A stretch of DNA of 64,000 nucleotides from Polytrichum commune (Eukaryota > Streptophyta > Polytrichopsida > Polytrichales > Polytrichaceae). The DNA lies in NCBI GenBank assembly GCA_950295325.1, contig OX485806.1, positions 19,220,001-19,284,000 on the forward strand, written 5' to 3'. Made by a program: the position numbers and the translations under genes. Every line of letters begins with the position of its first letter. The stretch's first letter is position 1. Below, in pieces: positions 21,126-32,910 of this stretch. The notes below the pieces were generated by a model. It did no database searches. It was given only the letters and a program-made list of their open reading frames with translations, and was not told the origin of the DNA.

Positions 21126-21700
21126 ATGGAAGTTGTACCTCTTTCTGAAGATCAATTGGATTTGCAATTGCATGTATTTTTTAAGAAAGAAACTGTCAAC
21201 ACATCTTCCCGTCTTGAACGGTGGAAGTATCAACCAAGGGCAAAATTAAAATTCAACATTCTATTATGTCGAATGGTTGCATTGCTTGTTGTTAGGTCTT
21301 TTTTGAAAAATAACGTTATGAACCTAGCTGCACATTTTGTTGCTTGTGGTTATATGGAGGGCAATGGGATTTTTTTACGTGGCCTTGGAAAATAATAAGG
21401 GGAAAACAATAAATGTTACCGATAGTATCATTGAATTTTGGAGTGAAAATTGGGTACGGACAAATGATGCATTTGAAAAAATATTGCAAACTTATGAGGA
21501 TCTCCAAGTTTTCTCTAGCAAAATATTCATGGTGTGGGATGAAAACCACCGTTTGCAAGCATAGTTGTCCATTATTAATCGAGATCATACACATGATCAT
21601 GCTTGACATTATGCTGTTGAAAGTATTATTTTGGACGTCAAGGGAGATATTGCAACCATGTTGGCAGCTTTACATGAAGTGGTAATTTCTTCATTATTCT
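21126..21700 (+). pseudogene. Unrecognised coding fragment with one frameshift
   Basis: Frame 21126-21395 starts with an ATG and continues in frame 21337-21564 after a shift at the T-run near 21370. Beyond a TAG at 21562 similar protein-like sequence continues (INRDHTHDH, then VESIILDVKGDIATMLAALH). The reconstructed order suggests a helical, Trp- and Glu-containing protein of about 190 residues. I recognise no family. Neighbours suggest a transposon origin, but that is inference. Confidence 0.35.
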
Positions 21701-22581
21701 CTTTTTATTTGTTCGGTTTTTTTGGTTTTTTTTAAAGTTTTTTTTTATTGTATATATTTTTTCCTTGGCTTATCATCCAAACATACAGTGAAGATGAAGC
21801 AGAAGAGAACACCACCCCTCCAACCAGCCACCTATCCGTTCTTAAAGGGCACACCACTCCCTACCATGATGTAGACATTGACATGCAGCTAGAAAATGTC
21901 TCACCCGAACACGGTGGGAGCTCGCTCCAAATATCAACATCAGAAGACGAGTACATGGCCACCCTCAACCAAGCCGCCACATCGTTAGATCGATTGGACA
22001 CCTTCAACATTGTCGATGCAACACCTCCAACACATACACACAAGAGTCCTAGGAAGGAGAACACGAATGACACCCAAAGTGCCAAACGGAGGAGAAGTGA
22101 AGTAGGGAGACATGCACACAACTCCGAAACAAGCAACCCCCAACACACGCGGGAGGCCATCCCTAGCATCGACATTTTTTTAAGAATGTGGTTAGGCTTC
22201 TCCATACATGAAGCAATTGCTACACAAAACGGTAAGGAGATCATCCTTGAAACTCGTACCAATGATGAATTTGAGAAGTTAGGGGACCCCCCGAATGAAG
22301 TCATCGAATTCAAGTCCATTAGACGGGCATTCCCAAGGGTTCCACAAACATGTTATCCAAATGAGAGACCGGACGCGGTTCCCGGCCACTACCTCCACTT
22401 CACACAAATCCCAAGACACGACAGAGTTGATCCCATGACCGGTTTATCTGAAGGTTTTCACGTCACAATCCGCTACGACCAAGGCTTCAAGAGCATGAGC
22501 CGACAAGAAGCAAGAGGAGCATGTCTCGAACAGCTACACCAAATGGACATCCCCCTCGGCTCCACCTACTCCAACCCGATT

Positions 22582-23853
22582 GACATAGGGGTCAATGCCG
22601 TCACCAAGAATTGGGCCGGATTTATTAAGGTACACCTCAAAAACCCCCAACAAGATGGAATGGCACTATTTAGAGGCCATAGAGCATTTGTTATGAAAAT
22701 GGAGGATGGTGAGAGGACTATAGGCAAAGTAGAAAAAATATATGAACTAGCCACCAAGGCCCTTGCTAGTTTTCCTTCACTTAGCTTGACCGCCTTTCCA
22801 ACCTAGCAAGTGCCACGAACGCTAACCTGCACATCCCACGCACATGCATGGTTAGCTCCCAAAACCGCGGACCTTCAAGCTCATGGCTTAGTCACCAAAC
22901 CCTCCTACACATGCATTCGGGACTCTCCCCTTAGCAGGTAGCCAATGGCTAAGGTGGACTTCCATCCATGAAAGTCCACTCTTGAGTTGATCATCGTGTT
23001 GCCAAAACAACACTACAACTACCCGGAGCACATTGCCAAGTATGCTCCGGGGGGGTCGGTCGGCTAAGCCGCCTCACCCATATAAGCCTCTAGGACTTTG
23101 GGCGGGGCCCCTACCCCACCTTCAAGTATCCTTTTGTCTCTCTACAAGGGTTGGGGCCAAGTAGACATTTTCCCTTAGCCGCTGGGGCTAGAACCTCCTA
23201 GCAGCTTCAGACCACCATAACTTCTACATATGATGTCTGATGCTCTCAAGCGACCACTCTATCGTCACCTACTCTTTGCGTAGATGCCGATGGACCCCTC
23301 ACTTACCCCATTCGGGAAAGTATTGAGGAAGTTATGGCTCTTCAAACCTTGGCAGTCCCGGGCACCAGTCCCAGGTCACTGCTGTCCTGGGACAGCGCCC
23401 CACTCAAATTGCCATATCTCCTAGCTAGCACCTCTGATTAAGGGTGTTCCTTAGCATTCTATAATTCCACCGCCATAAGCTACTCATAACTTATGGCCTT
23501 ACCCTCATGACTCTTAGTCCCCGTGGGTGAGAGGCGTTCTCAACGCTCGGGGCCCTCACCCACACTAAGAGTACTTGGGCCCTCTCACCAATGGCGCCAC
23601 AAGTCCCGGGTGTCACTCTGGGGTCCCCCTTGTGCCCATGGTCTTGCGGGCACTCCTCATGGAGAGGTGCGCGACATAGGGGTCAATGCCGTCACCAAGA
23701 ATTGGGCCGGATTTATTAAGGTACACCTCAAAAACCCCCAACAAGATGGAATGACACTACTTAGAGGCCATAGAGCATTTGCTATGAAAATAGAGGATGG
23801 TGAGAGGACTATAGGCAAAGTAGAAAAAGGATATGAACTAGCCACCAAGGCCC
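22582..23853 (+). repeat. 181-bp direct duplication flanking an inserted 0.9-kb element
   Basis: Segments 22582-22762 and 23673-23853 are both 181 bp, start GACATAGGGGTCAATGCCG and end GCCACCAAGGCCC. They differ at only a few positions (for example GGCACTATTT against GACACTACTT). Between them lies 22763-23672, 910 bp. Both copies keep the reading frame of the gag-like protein. Confidence 0.9.
22763..23672 (+). mobile_element. ~0.9-kb dispersed element, copy 1 (possible solo LTR)
   Basis: It shares ordered blocks with 44843-45800. Examples are GTGGACTTCCATCCATG, CTCACCCATATAAGCCTCTA, GTTGGGGCCAAGTAGACATT, AACCTTGGCAGTCCCGGG and ACTCCTCATGGAGAGGTGCG. It begins TTGCTAG after CCC in both copies. 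If read from TG (22764) to the CA of GCGCGACA it has the TG...CA ends of an LTR, and a CCATATAAGCC box could be promoter-like. No 5-bp target duplication was confirmed, so the class is uncertain. Confidence 0.6.
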
Positions 23854-24599
23854 GCAACCTTAGGTTACACCTCAAAGGTGAAAATCTTCGTCACGAGCAT
23901 GCATGTACCATCTTTGAATCCCTAGTCCAAGAGAGTTACTACAACGGACACCAACATGAGTTCATGGGACTAGCCAAACCAGAGATAGATAAGAATTTTG
24001 CTTTTCTTACTATTACCACGGAGGAGGCTAGAGACATAGTACTTAAGGAAGGACTTGCATACAACAATGAGCGGCTACAAGTGAGCATCACACGAGACCG
24101 GAGCGTTGGTAATCCCTCGGAGCTCCAAATTAGCACAACACTTGTCGCCAATAATCTTCCCCAAAGAGAGTCACAAACTACCATCACGAAGGCGATCAAG
24201 CAACTTTTTGGCTCGGACAACATCATGGGCATTAGCTTTGGCAACACCAACCAAGACACCACCAACAAACAAGCGGGTTGGTGTCATATCCAATGCCTCA
24301 ACACCACGGTCTACACGGAGTGGATTCACAAGTCAACCTTCATCCTTGGACGACGGATAGATTTCATCCCACACCGCGGGAGTATTGATGGATCGGACCC
24401 CATCAAAACGGCGATCCGCCTCGCACAAGCCCCCGCACGTAAGGCCATCGCGGACAAAATACAAGGTATGGAAAACGCCACCAACCTCAACCCACTCATC
24501 ACCGAGAGGTATCTCACCAAAACCATGAAAGAATTTGAAGATAAGCTAGATAATATGAGCCCAAAATGGTTGCTCATATTTGTTTTATGCTTAAAATTT

Positions 24600-25640
24600 A
24601 CTTGAAGTTGCAATTGACGTCGTTATTAAAACAACAAAAAGTATTAAAAAGAGTGAGGCTTGGTGTGGAGTTATGTTTTAGGCCTTAGGCTTATTTAGTG
24701 TGGTTAATTAGAGGGTTAGTGGCATTAGGGGTTGGTTTTGGTTAAGTGAGTTGGTGTTTGATGAAGCAAGGGGAAGGGCCTTGGGTTTAAATGTTTGAAT
24801 TAGGGCATTCCCATGTTAGTTTAAGGTTGGGGATTTAGTAGATAAGCTTGGGGGTTCCTCTCCACAAGGGTTTTTATGACCTTGAGGTTTAAGTGTGTGC
24901 TCTCTCTCTCACTCTCGCACTAGGAGAGAGGATGAGCTGGGTTTTGAGTTCGGAGATAGACTGGTGGATTCGGCCAAGACCAACTGAGTTTTGAGTTCGG
25001 AGATAGACTGGGGATTCCGCCAAGACCGGCTGAGTTTTGAGTTCGGAGATAGACTGGGGATTCGGCCAAGACCAGCTGGGTTCAAGTTCGGAGATAGACT
25101 GGTGGATTTGGCCAAGACCAGCTGAGTTTTGAGTTCGGAGATAGACTGGTGGATTTGGCCAAGACCAGCTGGGTTGTGAGTTCGGAGATAGACTGGGGAT
25201 TCGGCCAAGACCAGCTGGGTTTTGAGTTCGGAGATAGACTGGGGATTCAGCCAAGACCAGCTGGGTTTAAGTTCTCGGGCTAGTCCCGGGTCCACACTAA
25301 TTACCACAGTTGAATTAAGGTGGGGGTAGTAGTGGCATCCACCTTGTGACACAACATAGGCTAGTTAGTTAGGATTAGCATATGGGGTTATTCTAAGTAA
25401 TTAGTTAATCAGTAAGTAGGAAAACCACAACATGCTAGGTGGTGGCATTAAGTATTCATTAGAGGTGTGGGTTTTACGGTGGGGTGTATTACGGGGGTGA
25501 CATTAGAGAAGAGCGTTTTTCAACGCTTGTATCCTCGCCATGGAATAAATTGGGGTGCCAAAATTGATGTGAGATGCAATGGGGGTTAATGATGTGGGAA
25601 GATTTAATGAGGCTAGCATGAATGTGAGCCCCGCGCCCTC
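24600..25640. other. T/G-rich insertion within the gag-like region
   Basis: The composition changes sharply from A/C-rich coding-like sequence to T/G-rich sequence at about 24570 and back at about 25650. It carries a minisatellite and no gene. TGAGCCC occurs at both edges (near 24560 and 25625) and might be a short target duplication, which is unproven. Confidence 0.4.
24945..25265 (+). repeat. 46-bp minisatellite, seven units
   Basis: The unit contains GAGTTCGGAGATAGACTGG, then GGATTCGGCCAAGACCAGCT. GTTCGGAGATAGACTGG occurs seven times, spaced 44-48 bp. Minus-strand open frames across it are a consequence of the repeat and are not called. Confidence 0.9.
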
Positions 25641-26076
25641 ACCCGGACTACGACGCATAAGGGTGAGTGGTTTGGCCTCACACTAGACGAGAGGTTTGGC
25701 TCACTCTCCACAACAATAAACAATCACACGGATAGGAAACATGAAGCTACCACAACAACCATCACCAACCACTCCACCAACCTACACGCGCTACTTGGCA
25801 CCATAGCCCATGAATTTCAACAATCAAATATCCGCATGCAAAGCTTCATCACCGGCCTCTCCACCGCCGCGCCGGACATAATGCACCGCACCGCCCCACC
25901 ACCGCCACTTGGACCCCACACGACCGCCCCCCCCCCCCCCCCCCCCTTTACCACTCCAAGCCCCCCCGGGCTTTCAAGGCAACCCACAAATGTACCACCA
26001 AGGACCTCACCCATTTAATGGATAGTGCCCACATAGCACATACCACAAATGGCCTCTCTACCTTATATGTTATGTT

Positions 26077-27939
26077 TTGATATTATTATACAATAAAGAG
26101 TCTCAACTCCCATCCCCTCCCCAAGGGCTTTTATACATCGTCTCCCCTCTCACATACTCACTCTATGGTAAAAACTGCAAATACACACTAAAACTAGTAT
26201 ATATGCCCTCCAAAGACACCCACACCACACTACACCAATCAAGACATCGTAACCCCCTAAAAGCAAAACCCCATAAAATCATATCACAACTCCACCTTCA
26301 AAAAATAAAACCACCTAGCATCACACCCCTCGTATGGCTAAGGTATATCACCACCACCCACCAAGAAAGTCACATACGCCATAACAAGCATATTACCTAC
26401 CTTCACACTTATAAGTCTACTCTCCAAAGTGGGCCACCAATCAATATAAGCCAACACACAAGGTCCACACAACCAAACATAAGATGTCGAAATAAATACC
26501 ATCCCCACACCACAACAACAACTAACATACCACAAACATCCCCCACCATAGAGCTCCTATATAGTACCTACCCTACAACATACTACTTCCATGGAAAAAT
26601 GCACAAATACATACTAAAATTACTGTATAAAACCACCAACAACACTACCGCCATACTTCACCAATCAACTCGCCATAAACTCATAAAAGAAATACCCCGC
26701 AAACCATTATCAAAACCCTACACAAAATCACATTCCCACTTACAAAAGATAATATCACCTAACCTAACACTCCCCCTATGGCTAAACCTTATCACCACCA
26801 CCAACCACAAACGCCATGCATTCCAAAACAAGCATGCCCCCTACACTCGCACCCATAATACTACTCCACAAAATGAGCCTCCAACATACACAATCCATCA
26901 CACAAGATTCACACCAAATATGACCAATCACATATCCCCCATTAAAAACCTAGATCAACAAGCACACATACCATACCAAGGACACCATACACAATACCAT
27001 ACACAATACACAACACTAAGAAAACCCCCCACCCCAAACATATTAATCCACACCATAACTTACATAACCCATATACCCACCGCACACATCCATAATCTCC
27101 ACTACGCCCATAGACCACACGATACCACAATATATACACCACACATACACAACACTCACCAATGTAACCATAGAAAGACTACCTCACACACACACAACCA
27201 CCACCACCACATAAACAACAACCTATATACAAATCACAACAACACAACCACACAACCACACAACCACACAATCATCCCCATTAATATAATAATACACATA
27301 GGCAACATTTACTACATAACACACACACACCACAAAAAACCAAAAATTCAAACCATAACATATTACACTTGGAACAACTCTACACTCATACTCCTACACG
27401 GAGACATTGAACTAAACCCGGGGCCACTCTCAACCATCCTTAAAAACCTTCCCAAAGAATACACACAAAGACAAAAACAATATTTTATACCAAATACCCT
27501 AACACTCAAACCTCAATACGCCCACCTTGAAAAATTATTTGAACCCCACTTAAACAAAAACACCCCCAACCCCCAAAACACCCCCGACTCCCAAGAATTA
27601 ACACACCTAAAAAACCACTCATCACTCCTCTCAAACTACCCCACACACCACCAAATATACGCCCTTATCACAACATATAGCCCACAAACACAAATATGTA
27701 TTAAAAAAATGATTAACAAACTTGACCCAAGATACTTAACCATCCTAAGACGACTACAAAAAATACCAATGAATACCCACCCACCCCCATCATACGAAAC
27801 TAACCTACATACCCCAACAATAACCACCATACCACAAGCTTACTCCATCATCAATGACAAAATCGCTAAGGGAGTACCCATAACCACAGAAAACGTCCAA
27901 AATAAAATATCCCACCTCCCAAATAAAATAATACAATAA
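26077..27939 (+). CDS. Retrotransposon ORF1 with internal domain duplication and 2A-like motif
   Basis: This is an intact frame of 620 codons, although the first ATG may not be the real start. Residues ~19-130 and ~160-275 are a diverged duplication: both have G-K-x-x-K-Y-x-L-K-L-x-Y, LHQS, HLQKI, a PLxWL stretch and ITTT in the same order. Residues ~330-420 are rich in His, Thr and Asn. Residues 437-450 read LILLHGDIELNPGP (27385-27426), matching the 2A consensus D-(V/I)-E-x-N-P-G-P including the preceding Leu-rich stretch. At such motifs ribosomes skip one peptide bond before the last Pro. It would release a ~449-residue upstream product and a downstream product of ~171 residues. No zinc knuckle or RRM is recognised. 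A stop at 27937 is followed nine bases later by the next ORF's ATG. Confidence 0.7.
   Translation: MILLYNKESQLPSPPQGLLYIVSPLTYSLYGKNCKYTLKLVYMPSKDTHTTLHQSRHRNPLKAKPHKIISQLHLQKIKPPSITPLVWLRYITTTHQESHIRHNKHITYLHTYKSTLQSGPPINISQHTRSTQPNIRCRNKYHPHTTTTTNIPQTSPTIELLYSTYPTTYYFHGKMHKYILKLLYKTTNNTTAILHQSTRHKLIKEIPRKPLSKPYTKSHSHLQKIISPNLTLPLWLNLITTTNHKRHAFQNKHAPYTRTHNTTPQNEPPTYTIHHTRFTPNMTNHISPIKNLDQQAHIPYQGHHTQYHTQYTTLRKPPTPNILIHTITYITHIPTAHIHNLHYAHRPHDTTIYTPHIHNTHQCNHRKTTSHTHNHHHHINNNLYTNHNNTTTQPHNHTIIPINIIIHIGNIYYITHTHHKKPKIQTITYYTWNNSTLILLHGDIELNPGPLSTILKNLPKEYTQRQKQYFIPNTLTLKPQYAHLEKLFEPHLNKNTPNPQNTPDSQELTHLKNHSSLLSNYPTHHQIYALITTYSPQTQICIKKMINKLDPRYLTILRRLQKIPMNTHPPPSYETNLHTPTITTIPQAYSIINDKIAKGVPITTENVQNKISHLPNKIIQ
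27400..27426 (+). other. 2A-like ribosome-skipping motif GDIELNPGP
   Basis: The nine codons encode GDIELNPGP in frame with ORF1 (residues 442-450). The Leu-Ile-Leu-Leu stretch just before it is typical of functional 2A sequences. 2A motifs are known from picornaviruses and from some APE-type non-LTR retrotransposons of animals and trypanosomes. Confidence 0.8.
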
Positions 27940-27947
27940 CTAACTAA

Positions 27948-29316
27948 ATGTACCCACAAATAACAGGATACCAACCCAACACACATATATCTAACTATGA
28001 TACCCCACCCATACACACCAGGCCAAACAACCTAACCACTCAAACCCTGAAAATAATCACTTGGAACACCGGATGTATTAACTGTAGCCTACCCGGTATC
28101 CAAGAGCTCACCCAAACACTACACAACAATCCTCACATTATACTCATCCACGAAACCAAAATCCCAAAAACAAAATCCACATCATACATAGACCACCAAC
28201 TAAAAGAATACAAAATCATATACAACAACTCCAACACCACATCACAAAAACACAATAAATATGTGGGCCCCATACAAAGCTAGAGGTGGCATCCTAGCCA
28301 AGATACCAAAATCAATATACACAAACGAAAACATCACCAAAGTACCAACCCCAAGCTCCATCTCACCCTACCTACAAGCCATAATAATCAATAACAAACC
28401 ACTAACACCGCTAATCATCCTAAACATGTACATGCCATCACACTTAGAAGACGAGTACCTAATACTCAAAATCCAAAACCAAATCCAAAATATCATACTA
28501 CAACACCCCAAATATACCATCATATTAGCCGGAGACTTTAACTGTGATATATTACTACAAGGAAGATCCAACAATAGCATTACAATCCCGCCTAATACAG
28601 ATGACCAAGAATGGGCCTGCTTCATACAAAACAACGGACTCAAAGTGGTCCATAACCCAGTAAACTTCATAAGGCAAGGAGGCCACAACTACACATCAAC
28701 TAGCCATATAGATGGCTTCTACACCAACGACCCCAATATCACCCATCTTCATAGCCACACGTTAACCAACTTAAATCAAAATTCGAATCATTACCCGGTC
28801 CAACTACAACTAGCCCCCAATACAATAGTCATAAAAGAAACCACCACCCCCATAAACACCCCACGAATTAAATACCCCATACCCCTCAACAACCTCCAAA
28901 ACCTACAAACAACCTTTATAGGAAAACAAAATATAACAATGAAAAACCTCACACAAATACTCCAACAAGAACATCTTACCCTCACACAATGGGAAGACGT
29001 ACAACTCAAACTCCAAGAAATTACCAACTCCCTCAGTCAATGTATAAAACAGACATGCATGTCACACCCCACCCCACTACTACCAAATAGGGTAAAACCC
29101 CAAGGAGGATTCCTTCCCAGGACCCAACAAAATAAATGGAAGCACCAATTGAAAATATATCACAACACCCGAAAAGCCATAAGAGCCGCATGTCACTACC
29201 CGCACACACAACTACACAACCACTCAGATATAAAAAATCTTCAGCTAATACGAAATCCCAATATTCCACCACTACCCCCCACCCCACAGAAATACACATA
29301 TGGATTGCGTAGCTAG
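27948..29316 (+). pseudogene. APE-type endonuclease domain of the retrotransposon (frameshifted)
   Basis: Frame 27948-28283 carries the N-terminal motif KIITWNTGCI, then IQELTQTL and HIILIHETKI (the catalytic N and E positions of AP endonucleases). A one-base shift near 28262-28275 moves the frame to 28261-29316. That frame holds RGGILAKIP, LIILNMYMPSH, ILAGDFNCDIL (catalytic D and N), RQGGHNYTS, SHIDGFYTND and SNHYPVQL (the S-D-H motif, with Asn for Asp). Domain order and spacing match LINE endonucleases. The rest of the second frame, to 29316, is an RT-proximal linker rich in Gln and Asn. The frameshift inactivates this copy unless sequencing error accounts for it. Confidence 0.8.
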
Positions 29317-29617
29317 CCACCATAGGAAAAAACGCGAAGATAGAAGCCCACAAAATCATAACCAAATAAACTTCACTTAACTGCAAAACAATCATTAATA
29401 AATATAGAAACCTACTAAATACTAAACCCAAAATAAACCACAAAAAAATATTTCACCCAACAACCACTAACACACTTGATTGTATACAAAACCCCAAAGG
29501 CCAAGTCCTCACCAAACCCGCCGAGATAACCAGGGAGATATACCATACCCAACAAACCTCATTCTAAAGACAAGCCCCCCTATGTGAGGACACTACGGAC
29601 CACCCTAATACGTACAT

Positions 29618-31567
29618 ATGTGCGGTACGAAAATATCCATGGCACTCACATCAAGGAATCATCCTAGAAAAAAATGCAACCTTAATACACAAATAAATAA
29701 CCAATTCACTAAAGAAGTCTACGATTGTTGTGTCAAGCGACTAACAAAAGGGAAAGCCCCAGACCCAGACAATATTCCAAATGATATTATTAAAACACTA
29801 CCAACACAATGACATGACCTCCTATACCTATTTTTCAAACATTGTTACAAACAAAAAATGATCCCGCAATATTGGAAACATAGTAAGACCATATTATTAC
29901 ACAAGAAGGATGACTTCATCCACATATTCAACTATAGACCAATCTCACTAGCCAATATAATCTACAAATTATACACTAACACACTAATATCACTCCTAAC
30001 AAGCTACGGAGAAAAACATAGATTATTACACTTTAGCCAAGAAGATTTTCGACCACAACGTAACACCTCGAGATAAATTCAAACAATTATAGCAACCTTA
30101 GAAGACGCTAGACTAACCACTAAAGATATATACCTAACATATATAGACTTTAGAAATGCCTTCGGCTCTATAGACCACGCAAGACTCCTAGCCACCATGG
30201 AGGACCTAGACTACCCATTAGACGCGGTAGAAATCGTAGGAAATATTTACATAAATTCCACCACATCATTTACCGGGAGTCATTTTGGCACGACGCTCCC
30301 AATAGAAATAAGCCGAGGGACAATACAAGGGGACACCCTTAGCCCGTATCTTTTTATCATTTTTCTTGAACCACTACTAAGATGGCTCGAGAAAGATAAC
30401 ATAGGTTACCACTTCAACACATCTCCTGCCACATGCACCACAACCGCATATGCGGATGACATGGCTATTATAACGGACAACATACTACACATTCAACCAC
30501 AAATAACCAAGCTCCAAAAATTCGCGAAATGGTCTTACATGGACCTCAACCTGTCAAAATGTGCCATTACAGGATGTTCTAATAAATCTAAACTAAAACC
30601 CACTACCTTCAAAGCATATATCCAATCACAACATATTACCTACAACTCCCAAAATTTCCCTATCCTCACCCAAAACGAACCATATACGTATTTAGGAATA
30701 AACCTCACACCATCACTCAAATAGAACCTACAAAAAGAAATAACGATGAAGAAAGTCAAACAACAAAGCCAACTCCTAACTAGCTCACCGGCTAGCCTCA
30801 CACAAAAAATCAAAATCCTGAATACAGTCATTAAACCACGAATAGCATACGCCTACTACGCCGTCCCATTTTCCAAACCATATATTAAAAAATTAGACAA
30901 AATCATTAGCAAACTAACCAAAGAAATTTGCAATATCCCCAAAAGCTCGGCCAACATTCTTACACACCTCCCACAAGAAAGCTTTGGCATTAATGTAACC
31001 TCCCTACTACCCGACTACATCCAATGCATAGGACAACAACTAATCCAAGCACTTAATGACCCGGAGCAATTATGCATTATATACCAAGGGCTAACCAAAC
31101 ATATAGCGGCCAAGTACGGTGGGGCCCGACACCTCTCCAAACTCAAATAACAAGCATGTGTACGATCCCTTATAGCTAGGACACTTTTTCTCCTTGAAAG
31201 AGAATACGAAATCCACGTCCACTCTACAAGCCAAACATTCCCCATCAAAGAAACATCACTAGAATTTATTTTGAAAACCAACCCAAATTATAACACCCTA
31301 ACGGATGTATCGAAAGCCAAAACCCAAAAATATCTAGACAAACTATACATATATGGCATCACCACACTAATACAAATCCAAAACCCTACTACCAAAGCCA
31401 TACTAACCCCGAAAGAATTTCAATCCACATACAAACACATACCTAAAACCATCAAAGAGACACTCCAACAAGCAACAACAATATTCCCCACCCCACCCAC
31501 AAACTCTACAAACCCAATACAACAAACACCACCACAAAATGAGATCATGGTAAACATCCCCCCCTAG
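29618..31567 (+). pseudogene. Reverse transcriptase domain (single frame with five in-frame stops)
   Basis: One frame runs through the whole interval, ended only by the stop at 31565. In-frame stops occur at 29810, 30074, 30722, 31148 and 31565. Motifs in order are KGKAPDPDNIPNDIIK, NYRPISLANIIYKLY, LTYIDFRNAFGSID (motif A; the usual AFD is AFG but the upstream Asp is kept), ISRGTIQGDTLSPYLF (motif B) and TTAYADDMAII (motif C, catalytic YADD at 30449-30460). SYMDLNLSKCAIT (motif D) and YTYLGINL (motif E) follow. A thumb-like region continues to about 31150. This is a LINE-type RT. The retained reading frame between stops suggests decay mainly by point transitions. Confidence 0.88.
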
Positions 31568-31749
31568 GACAAGCAATCCAAACAATAATAAAAGAAAATA
31601 CCTCCACCAAGAAAAGACAAATGGGGTGCGCACGCATTAAGGAAGAGCTACCTTTGCCAATGGCAAGCCCTGCAAGGCATCATACAACAATGGAGAAGTG
31701 AGGTAGAACTACTACACCCGGATAATATACTTCTAGACTATAACATACT

Positions 31750-32910
31750 ATGTATCACACAAAGCAAGCCGAACTTTTAGCCACCCAAACATACGCTAAC
31801 TGCCTCAATCACATACAATCAAAAGACAACAAATTCATACACCCCCCTCTCCACATCACCAATCTAAAACTATCCATACAAGAATGCAACCTGGATAAAG
31901 ACATCCAAGTAAACCAACCAACCATCCAATTACACAACTCCGAAGCCAACATATATGACCAAAAAGAAAACTACATGGCCACCATCACTACAGAAAGACT
32001 ACAATGGCTATGGAACCAATTCTCCTACCACCACTTCTCACAAAATACAAAAGCCCTCCAACTCCCACCCCAAAACTTTGAAACATAAATACTTTGGTTA
32101 ATACAACGATACATAACCATACTCCCCAAAAGAAAGCCAAAAAACATACAACCCCAAAACATGCACCATACAATACATCCGACAATTATCAAAACACTAA
32201 TAGATTCCCTCAAAATCATGCACTCCTACTATTCATCCCCACTTACATGCCCCACACAACTCACACAATATCACTCACCCCATAACCGCGACATAATATT
32301 TGGCTCCATCGGACACGCACAAACCGCTAGATGGAAAGGCATCGGTCTAGCCTACCCCACAGACCACAAAACAACCATCGAAGCCATCCACTGGGCTAGA
32401 ATGGCGGCCAAAGAAGACTCAAACACTATCACCATACTCATAATCAATCATAACGACTGGACCACACAACAAATCCCACTTACCACAAGTAGCGACATAC
32501 ACACCCTCGCAACCATCCCTCCACACACCATACTATATAACCCCACGCTGGAATGGCCACAATATTACCAATACGTAGAACCCTCACTCACAACAATACT
32601 ATGTATACATAACCACGCCAACTTCACACCAAGCCTAAAAACCCCACAAGAACTTGTACAAGTACTAGAGCATACCATCAACACACCCATAGACACATTC
32701 CCCATCAAACCCACAAAGCCAAATTACCGCATTAAATTCTCAAACACATGGAAAAACGCCCCCATAAAAAACATCCCCCACCTACAATCCCCCAATCAAA
32801 CCTCCCAATTAAATACTACCGCCAACACCCCCCCAAATTCCACCCACAACAATGCATGTACACAGATGGCTCATTCATCCCCCCAACTAAGAACTCCGAA
32901 GGCCGAATAG
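31750..32910 (+). pseudogene. Retrotransposon linker region between RT and RNase H, function unknown
   Basis: One frame runs from 31750 to 32910 with a single TAA at 32086. The second part is an uninterrupted run of 249 codons, long for a decayed element. It contains a distinctive block from about 32300: FGSIGHAQTARWKGIGLAYP, then TDHKTTIEAIHWARMAA and TITILIINHNDW. The density of Trp, Gly and acidic residues suggests a folded domain. I do not recognise it. Near its end the frame overlaps the start of the RNase H frame, implying another shift. Confidence 0.55.

Larger units (their letters stand above)
21748..26020 (+). pseudogene. Interrupted gag-like / ORF1-like retroelement gene
   Basis: Three open blocks appear to be parts of one protein. 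Block 1 (21748-22762) has an acidic N-terminus (SEDEAEENTT), a basic KRRRSE stretch and a folded-looking core with NWAGFIKVHL. Block 2 (23673-24590) repeats the end of block 1 and continues through LKGENLRHEH, FAFLTITTEEARD and a long acidic/basic stretch to FEDKLDNMS. Block 3 (about 25690-26020) has TTTTITNHSTNLHALLGTIA, a Pro-rich segment containing 20 C residues in a row, and QMYHQGPHPF near its end. Blocks 1 and 2 are split by a ~0.9-kb repeat with a 181-bp duplication, and blocks 2 and 3 by a ~1-kb insertion. There is no recognised catalytic motif, so gag/ORF1 is inferred from position, charge and the downstream retrotransposon. Confidence 0.45.

Noticed and set aside
24889-25352. Two minus-strand open frames of 121 and 147 codons with repeated SISEL and VLAES-type segments
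   Set aside because: They follow directly from the 46-bp minisatellite read in two registers; no start context, conservation or family.
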